Notes under the pieces: generated by a model | Told to the model about the DNA's origin: nothing | What the model saw: only the letters and a program-made list of their open reading frames with translations | The model's database searches: none | Translations under genes and position numbers: made by a program | Shown: positions 1 to 7,068 of the stretch, one piece after another | Numbering within the stretch: the first letter of the stretch is position 1 | Layout: every line of letters starts with the position of its first letter | DNA from: Methylobacterium sp. Leaf104 | GTDB taxonomy: Bacteria; Pseudomonadota; Alphaproteobacteria; Rhizobiales; Beijerinckiaceae | Reading direction: 5' to 3' | NCBI RefSeq assembly: GCF_001422885.1 | Contig: NZ_LMMZ01000023.1 | Location: 1,138 to 65,137 of the forward strand | Length of the DNA stretch: 64,000 nucleotides

Positions 1-87
1 ACCGAGGTCCAGAAGGTCCTCTCCGTCTTCTCCACCATCACCGCACCCGTCTCCGCAGGCGCCTCCCTCTACGCAACCGCCCGCTAG
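1..87 (+). CDS. C-terminal end of an unidentified protein (partial)
   Basis: The first 87 bases read as an open frame of 28 residues ending in TAG, with strong G/C preference at the third codon position. Only the tail (ending SAGASLYATAR) is visible, which is too little to assign a family. A perfect hairpin 20 bases after the stop could end its transcript. Confidence 0.45.
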   Translation, partial: TEVQKVLSVFSTITAPVSAGASLYATAR

Positions 88-106
88 ACCCGCGGGCGCC
101 ACGAAA

Positions 107-136
107 AAGAGGGGCGCCGATCGCGGCGCCCCTCTT
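107..136. terminator. Bidirectional intrinsic terminator between convergent genes
   Basis: A perfect 13-bp stem (107-119 with 124-136) has a 4-nt loop. On the minus strand it is followed by a run of five T, so it should work best for the leftward amidinotransferase gene that ends at 162. On the plus strand the tail is only CTTCCTT. Confidence 0.75.
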
Positions 137-161
137 CCTTCGAACGACGGTCGAGACGGTC

Positions 162-1343
162 CTAGAAATACGACTTCAGCGTGCCCCGCCGACGGACGTC
201 GAGGGTGGCGCAGTGGAACGAGCCGCCGAACGGACCGTAGGACAGGAACGGCGCCGGGATGGGATCGAAGCCCCAATCCTTGAGCGCCTTGATCAGGGTC
301 GGCTGGCTCGCGTCGACGACGATCTTCTTCTCGTCGAGCGCCAGCACGTTGATCGAGGTCCAGGGCGAGCACATCGAGATCTTGCTCATGAAGCCCTCGA
401 CGGGGTCGGGACGGGGGGCGATCAACACGTCCCACTTCTTCAGCACGGCGGGAAGCCTCTCGACGTCGATGTAGTCCGGGTTCACCAGGACCTTGCCCGG
501 GGCCAGCGGCATGAACGACGAGTCGATGTGCATCGGCTGCGGGCAGCGGCTCTCGATCTCATGGACCCGGAAGCCGGAGCCGAGATGGCGGCGCAGCCAC
601 TCGATGCCCATCAGGTTCGTCACGTTGGAGCGCGTCACGAAGATGTCGCGGCCGCACCGGACGAAGTCAGCGGCATCGAAGACCGGCTCGAACTCGTTGA
701 CGGTGAACTGCATCGGCTCGCCGGCCTTCAGGTTCGGCACCCGGTAGTCGTAGTTGTAGAGCTCGTCCGTCAGCTGCGGCCGCGGCGCCGACGTCCAGCG
801 CGCACCGTTGCGGAAATATTCCTTGAACAGTGAGCGGTAGGCGTCGCCCTCGAAGTAGCGCGAACGCCAGCACATCGGACTCTCGATGATCTCGTCGCCG
901 ATCACCAGGTACGGATCGCGGGGGCAGGCGACGCAGAAACCGCGCGAGGACCAGCGCGGCGCCTTGTACTTGCGCGAGAAGTCGAGGGAATCGGGACGGC
1001 GGATCTTCACACCCTCGCCGGCGAGGATCGAGATGAAGTTGTCGAGCTCCTTCTGGGCGAGCTTCTTCATGAACTGCGGGTAGCGAAAACCCGAAGCGAA
1101 GCGATAGAACGGCTGCGCCGCTCGCGGAAGGTTGAAGATCACCGTCAGGTGGTGTGTCGGAATGGTCGCACCGTCGAGACTTCCGACGATGACCTCCTCC
1201 AGCGGATCCCACTCGTTCCAAGCCATGACCGGGGAGCTCGGGGCGGGATCCCGGGTCGCTCCGTAGACGCTCCCGGCATAGCGCTCCGCCTGCGCGTCAT
1301 CGTGCACGACCTCGCCGGCCGTGATGTGTGATTCGCGGTCCAT
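162..1343 (-). CDS. AGAT-type amidinotransferase, candidate hopanoid-cyclitol guanidinylase
   Basis: 393 residues, close to the size of animal L-arginine:glycine amidinotransferase. Family landmarks seen: NEWDPLEEVIVG (43-54), FDAADF (222-227, catalytic Asp), PMHID (270-274, catalytic His272), GGSFHCATLDVRRRGTL (373-389, nucleophile Cys378). The family moves the amidino group of arginine to an amine acceptor through a Cys-amidino intermediate; StrB enzymes use inosamine phosphates. The gene is divergent from hpnL, 209 bp away, and no creatine or streptomycin pathway is nearby. HpnI/K/J next door build an amino-cyclitol ether on bacteriohopanetetrol, and guanidine-substituted hopanoid cyclitol ethers are reported from Methylobacterium, so the acceptor is inferred to be that amine. 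Family assignment is firm; the substrate is inference. Start is ATG at 1343 after a GGGGAA-type ribosome binding site. Confidence 0.9.
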   Translation of the reverse strand: MDRESHITAGEVVHDDAQAERYAGSVYGATRDPAPSSPVMAWNEWDPLEEVIVGSLDGATIPTHHLTVIFNLPRAAQPFYRFASGFRYPQFMKKLAQKELDNFISILAGEGVKIRRPDSLDFSRKYKAPRWSSRGFCVACPRDPYLVIGDEIIESPMCWRSRYFEGDAYRSLFKEYFRNGARWTSAPRPQLTDELYNYDYRVPNLKAGEPMQFTVNEFEPVFDAADFVRCGRDIFVTRSNVTNLMGIEWLRRHLGSGFRVHEIESRCPQPMHIDSSFMPLAPGKVLVNPDYIDVERLPAVLKKWDVLIAPRPDPVEGFMSKISMCSPWTSINVLALDEKKIVVDASQPTLIKALKDWGFDPIPAPFLSYGPFGGSFHCATLDVRRRGTLKSYF

Positions 1344-1474
1344 CTAAATCCGTTCCCCTGTCCGCCCCGACGGCTGATTCGCGGGCCTTCCGCCCTGTGC
1401 CGCTTTGGTTCTGACTGTGTCTCCGGGGTGATAGACAACGGTTCCCAAAGCTGCAACTTCCGGAGACGTTCACC

Positions 1475-1503
1475 GTTTCCGACGGTTTTTTCCGGTCGGA
1501 AAC
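1475..1503. promoter_or_regulatory. Inverted repeat in the amidinotransferase/hpnL divergent promoter region
   Basis: The arms GTTTCCGAC (1475-1483) and GTCGGAAAC (1495-1503) are exact reverse complements separated by 11 bases that include a T6 run. It lies roughly 50 bp before hpnL and 130 bp before the amidinotransferase, so it could be an operator for either or both. A transcript hairpin is the alternative. Confidence 0.4.
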
Positions 1504-1552
1504 ACGGCGGATCTAAGCTCAGACCCGCTGTGCTGTTGGCCGAAAGGGGCCC

Positions 1553-2644
1553 ATGAAACGTCTCACGACACTGGCCCTGATCGTCGGCCTCTGCACGGTC
1601 GTCGGCCTGTTCCTGTCCTCGGGACTGGAAGACGTCGCGGCTGCCGTGGTCAGCGCCGGTTGGGGCGCCCTGATCGTGGTCGTCGCCCGCGGCTTCGCGG
1701 TGGCCTGGGCCGGCCTCGGCTGGTACGTGATCTTCCCGAAGATGGCGCGTCCGACCCTGTGGGACTGCATGACGCTGCGCTTCGTGCGGGAGGGCATCAA
1801 CACGCTCCTGCCGGTCGCCCAGGTCGGCGGCGATTTCGTCGGTGCCCGCCTGCTGACCAAGCGCGGCGTCCCGGGTGGCGTCGCCGGAGCCAGCATGTTC
1901 GTCGACCTGATGACCCAGGCGGTCACCCAGTTCCTGTTCACCGTGGCGGGCGTGCTGCTCCTCGTTTGGATCGCCGGCGACGGCCCCATCGTCCGGACCG
2001 TCGCGGGCGGCCTCGCCCTGGCGGCCCCCGCCCTCGGCGCCTTCTACCTCATCCAGCGCCGCAGCGGACACAAGGTCATCCAGGCTCTCGTCAGCCGCTT
2101 CGCCGGCTCGCGCGAGTGGCGGGCGCTCGGCGCCATCGACGTGCTCTACGACAGCCTGAAGCGCCTCTACGGCCATCGCGGCCGCGTCGCCGGCGGCCTC
2201 GGCATCCATCTCGTCGGCTGGTTCATCGGCACGATCGAGGTCTACGTCGCCCTGCACTTCATGGGATACCCTGTCAGCATCGTCGAGGCGGTGGTGATCG
2301 AGAGCCTGGCCCAGGCGGTTCGCGGTGCGGCCTTCGCCGTTCCGGGCGCCCTCGGAGCCCAGGAGGGCGGGTTGATCGCGCTCTGCGCCATCTTCGGCAT
2401 CCCGGCCGAGGCGGCCCTGGCTCTCTCGCTGGTCAAGCGTCTGGCCGACCTCCTCGTCGGTGTCCCCGGTCTCTTCGCGTGGCACGCCCTCGAGGGCAGC
2501 GATGCCGCGGCGCCCGCGGTGGTGCCCGAGATCCGAAGCGAGCCCGTTCTGCGCCACGACCTTCTCGTCCCGGTGCTCGCCAACGATTTCGGCGGCCGCG
2601 CCCGGGTCGAGACCGATCTGGGAGACCTCAAGAAGTGCGCCTGA
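1553..2644 (+). CDS. hpnL: Hopanoid-associated membrane protein HpnL
   Basis: 363-residue polytopic inner-membrane protein of the HpnL family, related to the flippase-like domain of lysylphosphatidylglycerol synthase. Hydrophobic segments are spread from residue 5 to about 300, followed by a soluble tail of some 50 residues. Family-type motifs include NTLLPVAQVGGD (near 84-95) and PGALGAQEGG (near 264-273). The biochemical role of HpnL is unsettled; lipid movement across the inner membrane is the usual suggestion. It heads the hpnL-M-I-J-K run, and its last 10 bases overlap the proposed GTG start of hpnM, so the two are probably translationally coupled. Start ATG has GAAAGGGG just upstream. 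Confidence 0.92.
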   Translation: MKRLTTLALIVGLCTVVGLFLSSGLEDVAAAVVSAGWGALIVVVARGFAVAWAGLGWYVIFPKMARPTLWDCMTLRFVREGINTLLPVAQVGGDFVGARLLTKRGVPGGVAGASMFVDLMTQAVTQFLFTVAGVLLLVWIAGDGPIVRTVAGGLALAAPALGAFYLIQRRSGHKVIQALVSRFAGSREWRALGAIDVLYDSLKRLYGHRGRVAGGLGIHLVGWFIGTIEVYVALHFMGYPVSIVEAVVIESLAQAVRGAAFAVPGALGAQEGGLIALCAIFGIPAEAALALSLVKRLADLLVGVPGLFAWHALEGSDAAAPAVVPEIRSEPVLRHDLLVPVLANDFGGRARVETDLGDLKKCA

Positions 2645-3246
2645 ATCGCGTCGTTCTCGCCGGCCTCGTCATCGGGCTGCTGCACCTGAGCCCGGCCGCT
2701 CGCGCGGCGGACGATCCGGCCGTCGATTCCGTCACGAAGGTCTACACGACCTTCGAGTCGGCCCTGAAGGAGGCTCCGAAGGATGTCGGAGCCCGCGCGG
2801 CGAGCATCGGCTCGACCCTGAGCGAGACCTTCGATTTCCCGGCCATGATCCGCCTCGCCGCCGGACCGAAGTGGAAGACCTTCACGCCCGAGCAGCAGGG
2901 CGCCCTGACGGAGGCCTTCGGCCGCTACTTCACCGCGACCTACGCCACGCGCCTCGCCCAGGCGGCCGGCGGCAAGTTCACCGTGAAGCCGCAGAGCGAG
3001 GCCCGCGGCCCCAACCGGGTCGTCCAGACGGAAGTCGCCAACAAGGATGGCGACACATCCCAGGTCGACTTCCTGGTGGGTCCCGGCAACCGCGTGCAGG
3101 ACGTCTATCTGAACGGCAATGTCAGCGAGGTGGCGAGCCTGCGCGGCAGCTTCGCCGAACCGCTGAAGACCGGCGGCGCGGACGGCCTGCTGACATTCAT
3201 GCGCGATCGCACCACGGGGATGCTCGCCGCCAAACCAGCGCCTTAG
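2635..3246 (+). CDS. hpnM: Periplasmic MlaC/Ttg2D-like protein HpnM
   Basis: 203 residues from a GTG start with GGAG ten bases upstream. The first 24 residues are a Sec signal peptide ending PAARA before ADDPAV. The mature part matches the toluene-tolerance (MlaC/Ttg2D-like) fold: an ETFDFPAM helix, the KTFTPEQQGAL motif, then FGRYFTATYATRL. MlaC proteins carry phospholipids through the periplasm, so HpnM is thought to bind hopanoid or related lipid delivered by HpnN, encoded nearby. The GTG lies inside the end of hpnL (10-base overlap). In Rhodopseudomonas hpnM homologues are tied to membrane integrity rather than hopanoid synthesis itself. Confidence 0.88.
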   Translation: MRLNRVVLAGLVIGLLHLSPAARAADDPAVDSVTKVYTTFESALKEAPKDVGARAASIGSTLSETFDFPAMIRLAAGPKWKTFTPEQQGALTEAFGRYFTATYATRLAQAAGGKFTVKPQSEARGPNRVVQTEVANKDGDTSQVDFLVGPGNRVQDVYLNGNVSEVASLRGSFAEPLKTGGADGLLTFMRDRTTGMLAAKPAP

Positions 3247-3343
3247 AGTCCGGCCAGACACCCCGGACTTTGTTCCTCTTCCGACCCGTTGCGATTCGCG
3301 CCGCTTGCTACCGCGGCACTCTCACGAGACCCGTGACCGAGCG

Positions 3344-4531
3344 ATGCCCTTCATGGACCTGACCTGGCTCTCGCACCTCCTGCCACTGATCGCCCTGGTC
3401 GGCTGCCTCTACGGCCTGACCGCAGCCGCCCTCGCGGGCCGGTTCGCGCGGAAAGCTGAGCCGGTGCTCGGGGCCGAGGCGCCGTCGGTGACGATCCTGA
3501 AGCCGCTCTGCGGTATCGAGCCGAACCTCTACGAGAACCTCGAGACCTTCTGCCAGCAGGCCTATCCGGGTCCGGTACAGATCGTCTTCGGCGTCCAGAA
3601 CGCCGCCGACCCGGCGATCGCCGTGGTCCGCCGCCTCCAGGAGGTCTATCCGGCCGCGCGGCTCGATCTCGTGATCGATGCCCGCCAGCACGGTTCGAAC
3701 CGAAAGGTCTCGAATCTCATCAACATGTCGGCCCGCATCGCCCATGAGGTGATCGTACTCGCCGACAGCGACATGGTGGTGAAGCCCGACTATCTCGGGC
3801 GCGTGGTCGCCACCCTGAGGCGGCCCGGCGTCAACGGTGTCACCTGCCTCTACCACGGCGTGCCGGCGCATCGGGGCATCTGGGCCCATCTCTCGGCGCT
3901 CGCCATCGACGTCCAGTTCCTGCCGAACGTCGTGATGGGCACCTCCCTCGGCCTCGCCAATCCCTGCTTCGGCTCCACCATTGCGTTCAGCGCGACTGCC
4001 CTCGCGGCAATCGGCGGGTTCGAGACGTTCCGGGACGATCTCGCCGACGACTATGCGATCGGCGAGGCCCTGCGCGCCCAGGGCGGACTCGTGGCGATCC
4101 CGAGCTTCACGATCGGCCACACCTGCGTCGACACCGACCTGGCCAGCCTCTGGACTCACGAGCTGCGCTGGAACCGCACCATCCGCAACGTCGATCCGGC
4201 GGGCTATGCCGGGTCCTTCGTCACGCATGCCTTCCCGCTCGCCCTGATCGGCGCCCTGATTCCCGGCGCCGGCACCACGGCCCTGGCGGTGGCGGCCTTC
4301 GCGCTGGCCTGTCGCATCGTCCTGTGCGTCCGCCTGGAGCGGGCTTTCGGTCTCGCCCCGCACCCCTACTGGCTGTTGCCGATTCGCGACATCCTCTCCT
4401 TCATGAACTTCACCTGGAGCTTCGTCTCAGGTGCGGTGACATGGAAGGGCCATGATTATCGCGTGGTTGCGGACGGCACCTTGATCCCCGAGACGACGCT
4501 CGGCCGCGATGCTGGTGCATCGTCGCTCTGA
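3344..4531 (+). CDS. hpnI: Hopanoid glycosyltransferase HpnI (GT21-like)
   Basis: 395 residues with an N-terminal membrane helix (about 5-27), a GT2/GT21-type catalytic domain and C-terminal membrane helices. Seen: the DSD metal-binding motif (141-143), the general-base region FRDDLADDYAIG, and an (Q/R)xxRW-type motif at HELRW (Arg275-Trp276), as in ceramide glucosyltransferases. HpnI adds N-acetylglucosamine to bacteriohopanetetrol, the first step to the cyclitol ether, as shown in Burkholderia. HpnK and HpnJ, encoded just downstream, complete the pathway. A TTG at 3305 is in frame, but the ATG at 3344 puts the first helix right after the start and is preferred; ATG 3353 is also possible. 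Confidence 0.9.
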   Translation: MPFMDLTWLSHLLPLIALVGCLYGLTAAALAGRFARKAEPVLGAEAPSVTILKPLCGIEPNLYENLETFCQQAYPGPVQIVFGVQNAADPAIAVVRRLQEVYPAARLDLVIDARQHGSNRKVSNLINMSARIAHEVIVLADSDMVVKPDYLGRVVATLRRPGVNGVTCLYHGVPAHRGIWAHLSALAIDVQFLPNVVMGTSLGLANPCFGSTIAFSATALAAIGGFETFRDDLADDYAIGEALRAQGGLVAIPSFTIGHTCVDTDLASLWTHELRWNRTIRNVDPAGYAGSFVTHAFPLALIGALIPGAGTTALAVAAFALACRIVLCVRLERAFGLAPHPYWLLPIRDILSFMNFTWSFVSGAVTWKGHDYRVVADGTLIPETTLGRDAGASSL

Positions 4532-4588
4532 TCTTCGCCTCGACCCTCGTTTCACCTTTCCCTAGATCTCGCTGAGGCCTTGAACCCC

Positions 4589-6019
4589 ATGCGCACCCTT
4601 TTCCTGCAGGCTCCCACCTTCGACGGCTTCGACGGCGGCGCCGGTTCCCGCTACCAGGCCAAGCGCGAGATCAAGTCGTTCTGGTACCCGACCTGGCTCG
4701 CGCAGCCGGCCGCGCTCGTGCCGAACTCCAAGCTCATCGACGCGCCTCCGCACAACATCAAGCTCGAAGAGATCGTCGCCCAGGCGCACGACTTCGACCT
4801 CGTCGTGCTCCACACCTCGGTGCCGTCGTTCAAGTCCGACGTGAAGACCGTCGAGGCGCTGAAGGCCGCCAATCCGAAGCTCATCGCCGGTCTGATCGGC
4901 GCGAAGGTGGCGGTGGATGCCGCCGGCTCCATGGCGCAGGCCCCCTGCATCGATTTCTGCGCCCGCAACGAGTTCGACTTCACCGTCAAGGAAGTCGCCG
5001 ACGGCACGCCGATGTCCGAGATCAAGGGGCTGTCCTATCGTGATGCCAACGGCGTCGTGGTCCATAACGAGGACCGCGAGATCATGACGGACATGGACCA
5101 GCTTCCGTTCGTGACGTCGGTCTACAAGCGCGACCTCGAGATGGAGAAGTACTTCATCGGCTACCTGAAGCACCCCTACATCTCGTTCTACTCGGGCCGT
5201 GGCTGCAAGTCGCGCTGCACCTTCTGCCTCTGGCCGCAGACGGTCGGCGGTCACACCTACCGCACCCGCTCGGTCGCGCACGTGATCGAGGAGATCAAGT
5301 ACTGCTTGAAGGAATTCCCGCAGACGAAGGAGTTCTTCTTCGACGACGACACCTTCACCGACAACCTGCCGCGCGCCGAGGAGATCGCCCGCGAGCTCGG
5401 TAAGCTCGGCGTGACCTGGTCGTGCAACGCCAAGGCGAACGTGCCCCGCGAGACCCTGAAGGTCCTCAAGGACAACGGCCTGCGCCTGCTCCTGGTCGGC
5501 TACGAGTCCGGCAACCAGAAGATCCTGAACAACATCAAGAAGGGCATGCGCGTCGAGGTGGCCGAGAAGTTCACCAAGGACTGCCACGAGCTCGGTATCG
5601 CCATCCATGGGACCTTCATCGTCGGCCTCCCGGGCGAGACGAAGGAGACGATCCAGGAGACGATCGCCTTCGCCAAGCGCATCAACCCGCACACGATCCA
5701 GGTCTCGCTGGCTGCGCCCTATCCCGGCACGTTCCTCTACAAGCAGGCCGTCGAGAACGGCTGGCTCGACGTCGAGAATGCCGAACTGGTGGATGAGAAC
5801 GGCGTTCAGATCGCGCCGCTGCACTACCCGCACCTGTCGCACACGGAAATCTTCGCGGCCGTCGAGGAGTTCTACAAGAAGTTCTACTTCCGCGCGCCGA
5901 AGATCGCCTCGATCGTCTCCGAGATGGTCCGGTCGCCCGACATGATGAAGCGCCGCCTGCGCGAGGGCGTGGAGTTCTATCGCTTCCTCAAGGAGCGCCA
6001 GACCAGCGCCGCCGCCTGA
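4589..6019 (+). CDS. hpnJ: Cobalamin-binding-type radical SAM enzyme HpnJ
   Basis: 476 residues: an N-terminal B12-binding-like domain (about 1-190), then a radical SAM core with CKSRCTFC (Cys206, Cys210, Cys213 bind the 4Fe-4S cluster) and a C-terminal extension. HpnJ is proposed to convert hopanoid-linked glucosamine into the five-membered cyclitol by ring contraction; loss in Burkholderia stops cyclitol-ether formation at the glucosamine stage. GAGG at 4574-4577 sits 11 bases before ATG 4589, so this start is preferred over the TTG at 4580. It follows hpnI by 57 bases and precedes hpnK by 114, with no terminator visible between them. Confidence 0.93.
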   Translation: MRTLFLQAPTFDGFDGGAGSRYQAKREIKSFWYPTWLAQPAALVPNSKLIDAPPHNIKLEEIVAQAHDFDLVVLHTSVPSFKSDVKTVEALKAANPKLIAGLIGAKVAVDAAGSMAQAPCIDFCARNEFDFTVKEVADGTPMSEIKGLSYRDANGVVVHNEDREIMTDMDQLPFVTSVYKRDLEMEKYFIGYLKHPYISFYSGRGCKSRCTFCLWPQTVGGHTYRTRSVAHVIEEIKYCLKEFPQTKEFFFDDDTFTDNLPRAEEIARELGKLGVTWSCNAKANVPRETLKVLKDNGLRLLLVGYESGNQKILNNIKKGMRVEVAEKFTKDCHELGIAIHGTFIVGLPGETKETIQETIAFAKRINPHTIQVSLAAPYPGTFLYKQAVENGWLDVENAELVDENGVQIAPLHYPHLSHTEIFAAVEEFYKKFYFRAPKIASIVSEMVRSPDMMKRRLREGVEFYRFLKERQTSAAA

Positions 6020-6133
6020 GCGCGACGCCAAGTCCCTGTGAAGCGGCCGGGCTGGCAAGCCCGGCCGTTTCGCGTTTCGGGGGAGAATTCTCTTTCAACG
6101 GGACGGTATGCCCCCGCCAGCCGGAGCCGCGAC

Positions 6134-6970
6134 GTGAAGCGATTGGTTGTCACGGCCGATGATTTCGGTCTGAGCCTCGAGGTCAACGAGGCGGTGGAAC
6201 AGGCTCACCGCGACGGTATCCTCACCGCCGCGAGCCTGATGGTCTCGGCGCCGGCCGCCGCCGATGCGGTGGCACGAGCCAAGCGCCTGCCGTCCCTGCG
6301 AGTGGGCCTCCACCTCGTGATGGTGGAGGCTTGGCCGACCTTGCCGCCGGCCGAGTTGCCGGATCTCGTCGGGCCGGACGGCCTCATCCGCAGCGACATG
6401 GGACGCCTCGGCCTCGACCTCGCCCTGAAAGGCTCGGCGCGGCGCCAGCTCGCCGCCGAGATCGAGGCGCAGTTCCGGGCCTACGAGGCGACGGGGCTAC
6501 CCCTCGACCATGTCAACGCCCACAAGCATTTCCACGTGCATCCGCTGATCGCCGGACTGGTCCTCGCCGCCGGCGGGCGGCACGGCATGCGAGCGATCCG
6601 CGTGCCCCGCGAAACCCGTGCGGTGCTGCGTGCGGCCGAACCGGGCACCCGCGCGAAGGCGGCCCTGGACACGGCGCCCTGGGCAGCTCTGCTCGCAGTG
6701 CGGGCGCGCCAGGCCGGACTCCTGATCCCCGATCGAACCCTCGGCCTCGCTTGGTCGGGCGCGATGACGCCGGCCCGGGTGGCGAGCCTTCTGGCGCATC
6801 TGCCGGACGGCATCACCGAGCTCTATACCCACCCGGCGACCGGAGGCGGTTTCCCGGGCGAGGCACCGGGCTACGCCTATGCGGCCGAGCTGGACGCGCT
6901 GCTCGCACCTGAAAGCCGTGCGGCCGTTACCGGCATTCCGCGTGGCGGCTTCTCGGATTTTCTGACCTGA
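6134..6970 (+). CDS. hpnK: Hopanoid deacetylase HpnK (YdjC/ChbG family)
   Basis: 278 residues from a GTG start with CCGGAG eight bases upstream; the open frame extends to 6038 but the family begins at KRLVVTADDFG. Metal-ligand motifs of the YdjC deacetylase fold are seen: TADDFG (7-12) and NAHKHFHVH (128-136). The enzyme removes the acetyl group from N-acetylglucosaminyl-bacteriohopanetetrol, freeing the amine that stays in the cyclitol. It is the last gene of the rightward hpn run and is followed 40 bp later by a perfect terminator hairpin. Confidence 0.9.
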   Translation: MKRLVVTADDFGLSLEVNEAVEQAHRDGILTAASLMVSAPAAADAVARAKRLPSLRVGLHLVMVEAWPTLPPAELPDLVGPDGLIRSDMGRLGLDLALKGSARRQLAAEIEAQFRAYEATGLPLDHVNAHKHFHVHPLIAGLVLAAGGRHGMRAIRVPRETRAVLRAAEPGTRAKAALDTAPWAALLAVRARQAGLLIPDRTLGLAWSGAMTPARVASLLAHLPDGITELYTHPATGGGFPGEAPGYAYAAELDALLAPESRAAVTGIPRGGFSDFLT

Positions 6971-7008
6971 CCGCCTGAGCGAGCCTCGGGTCTGATCGGC
7001 CTCCCGAC

Positions 7009-7047
7009 ATGAGAACGGGCGCGGACTCGGCCCGCGCCCGTTCTCAT
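7009..7047. terminator. Terminator between convergent hpnK and hpnN
   Basis: The arms ATGAGAACGGGCGCGG (7009-7024) and its exact reverse complement (7032-7047) form a 16-bp stem with a 7-nt loop, placed between the two convergent stop codons. There is no long T run, but position and perfection argue for a shared terminator. Confidence 0.75.
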
Positions 7048-7068
7048 AAATGCGCTGGGAGCGGTGGC

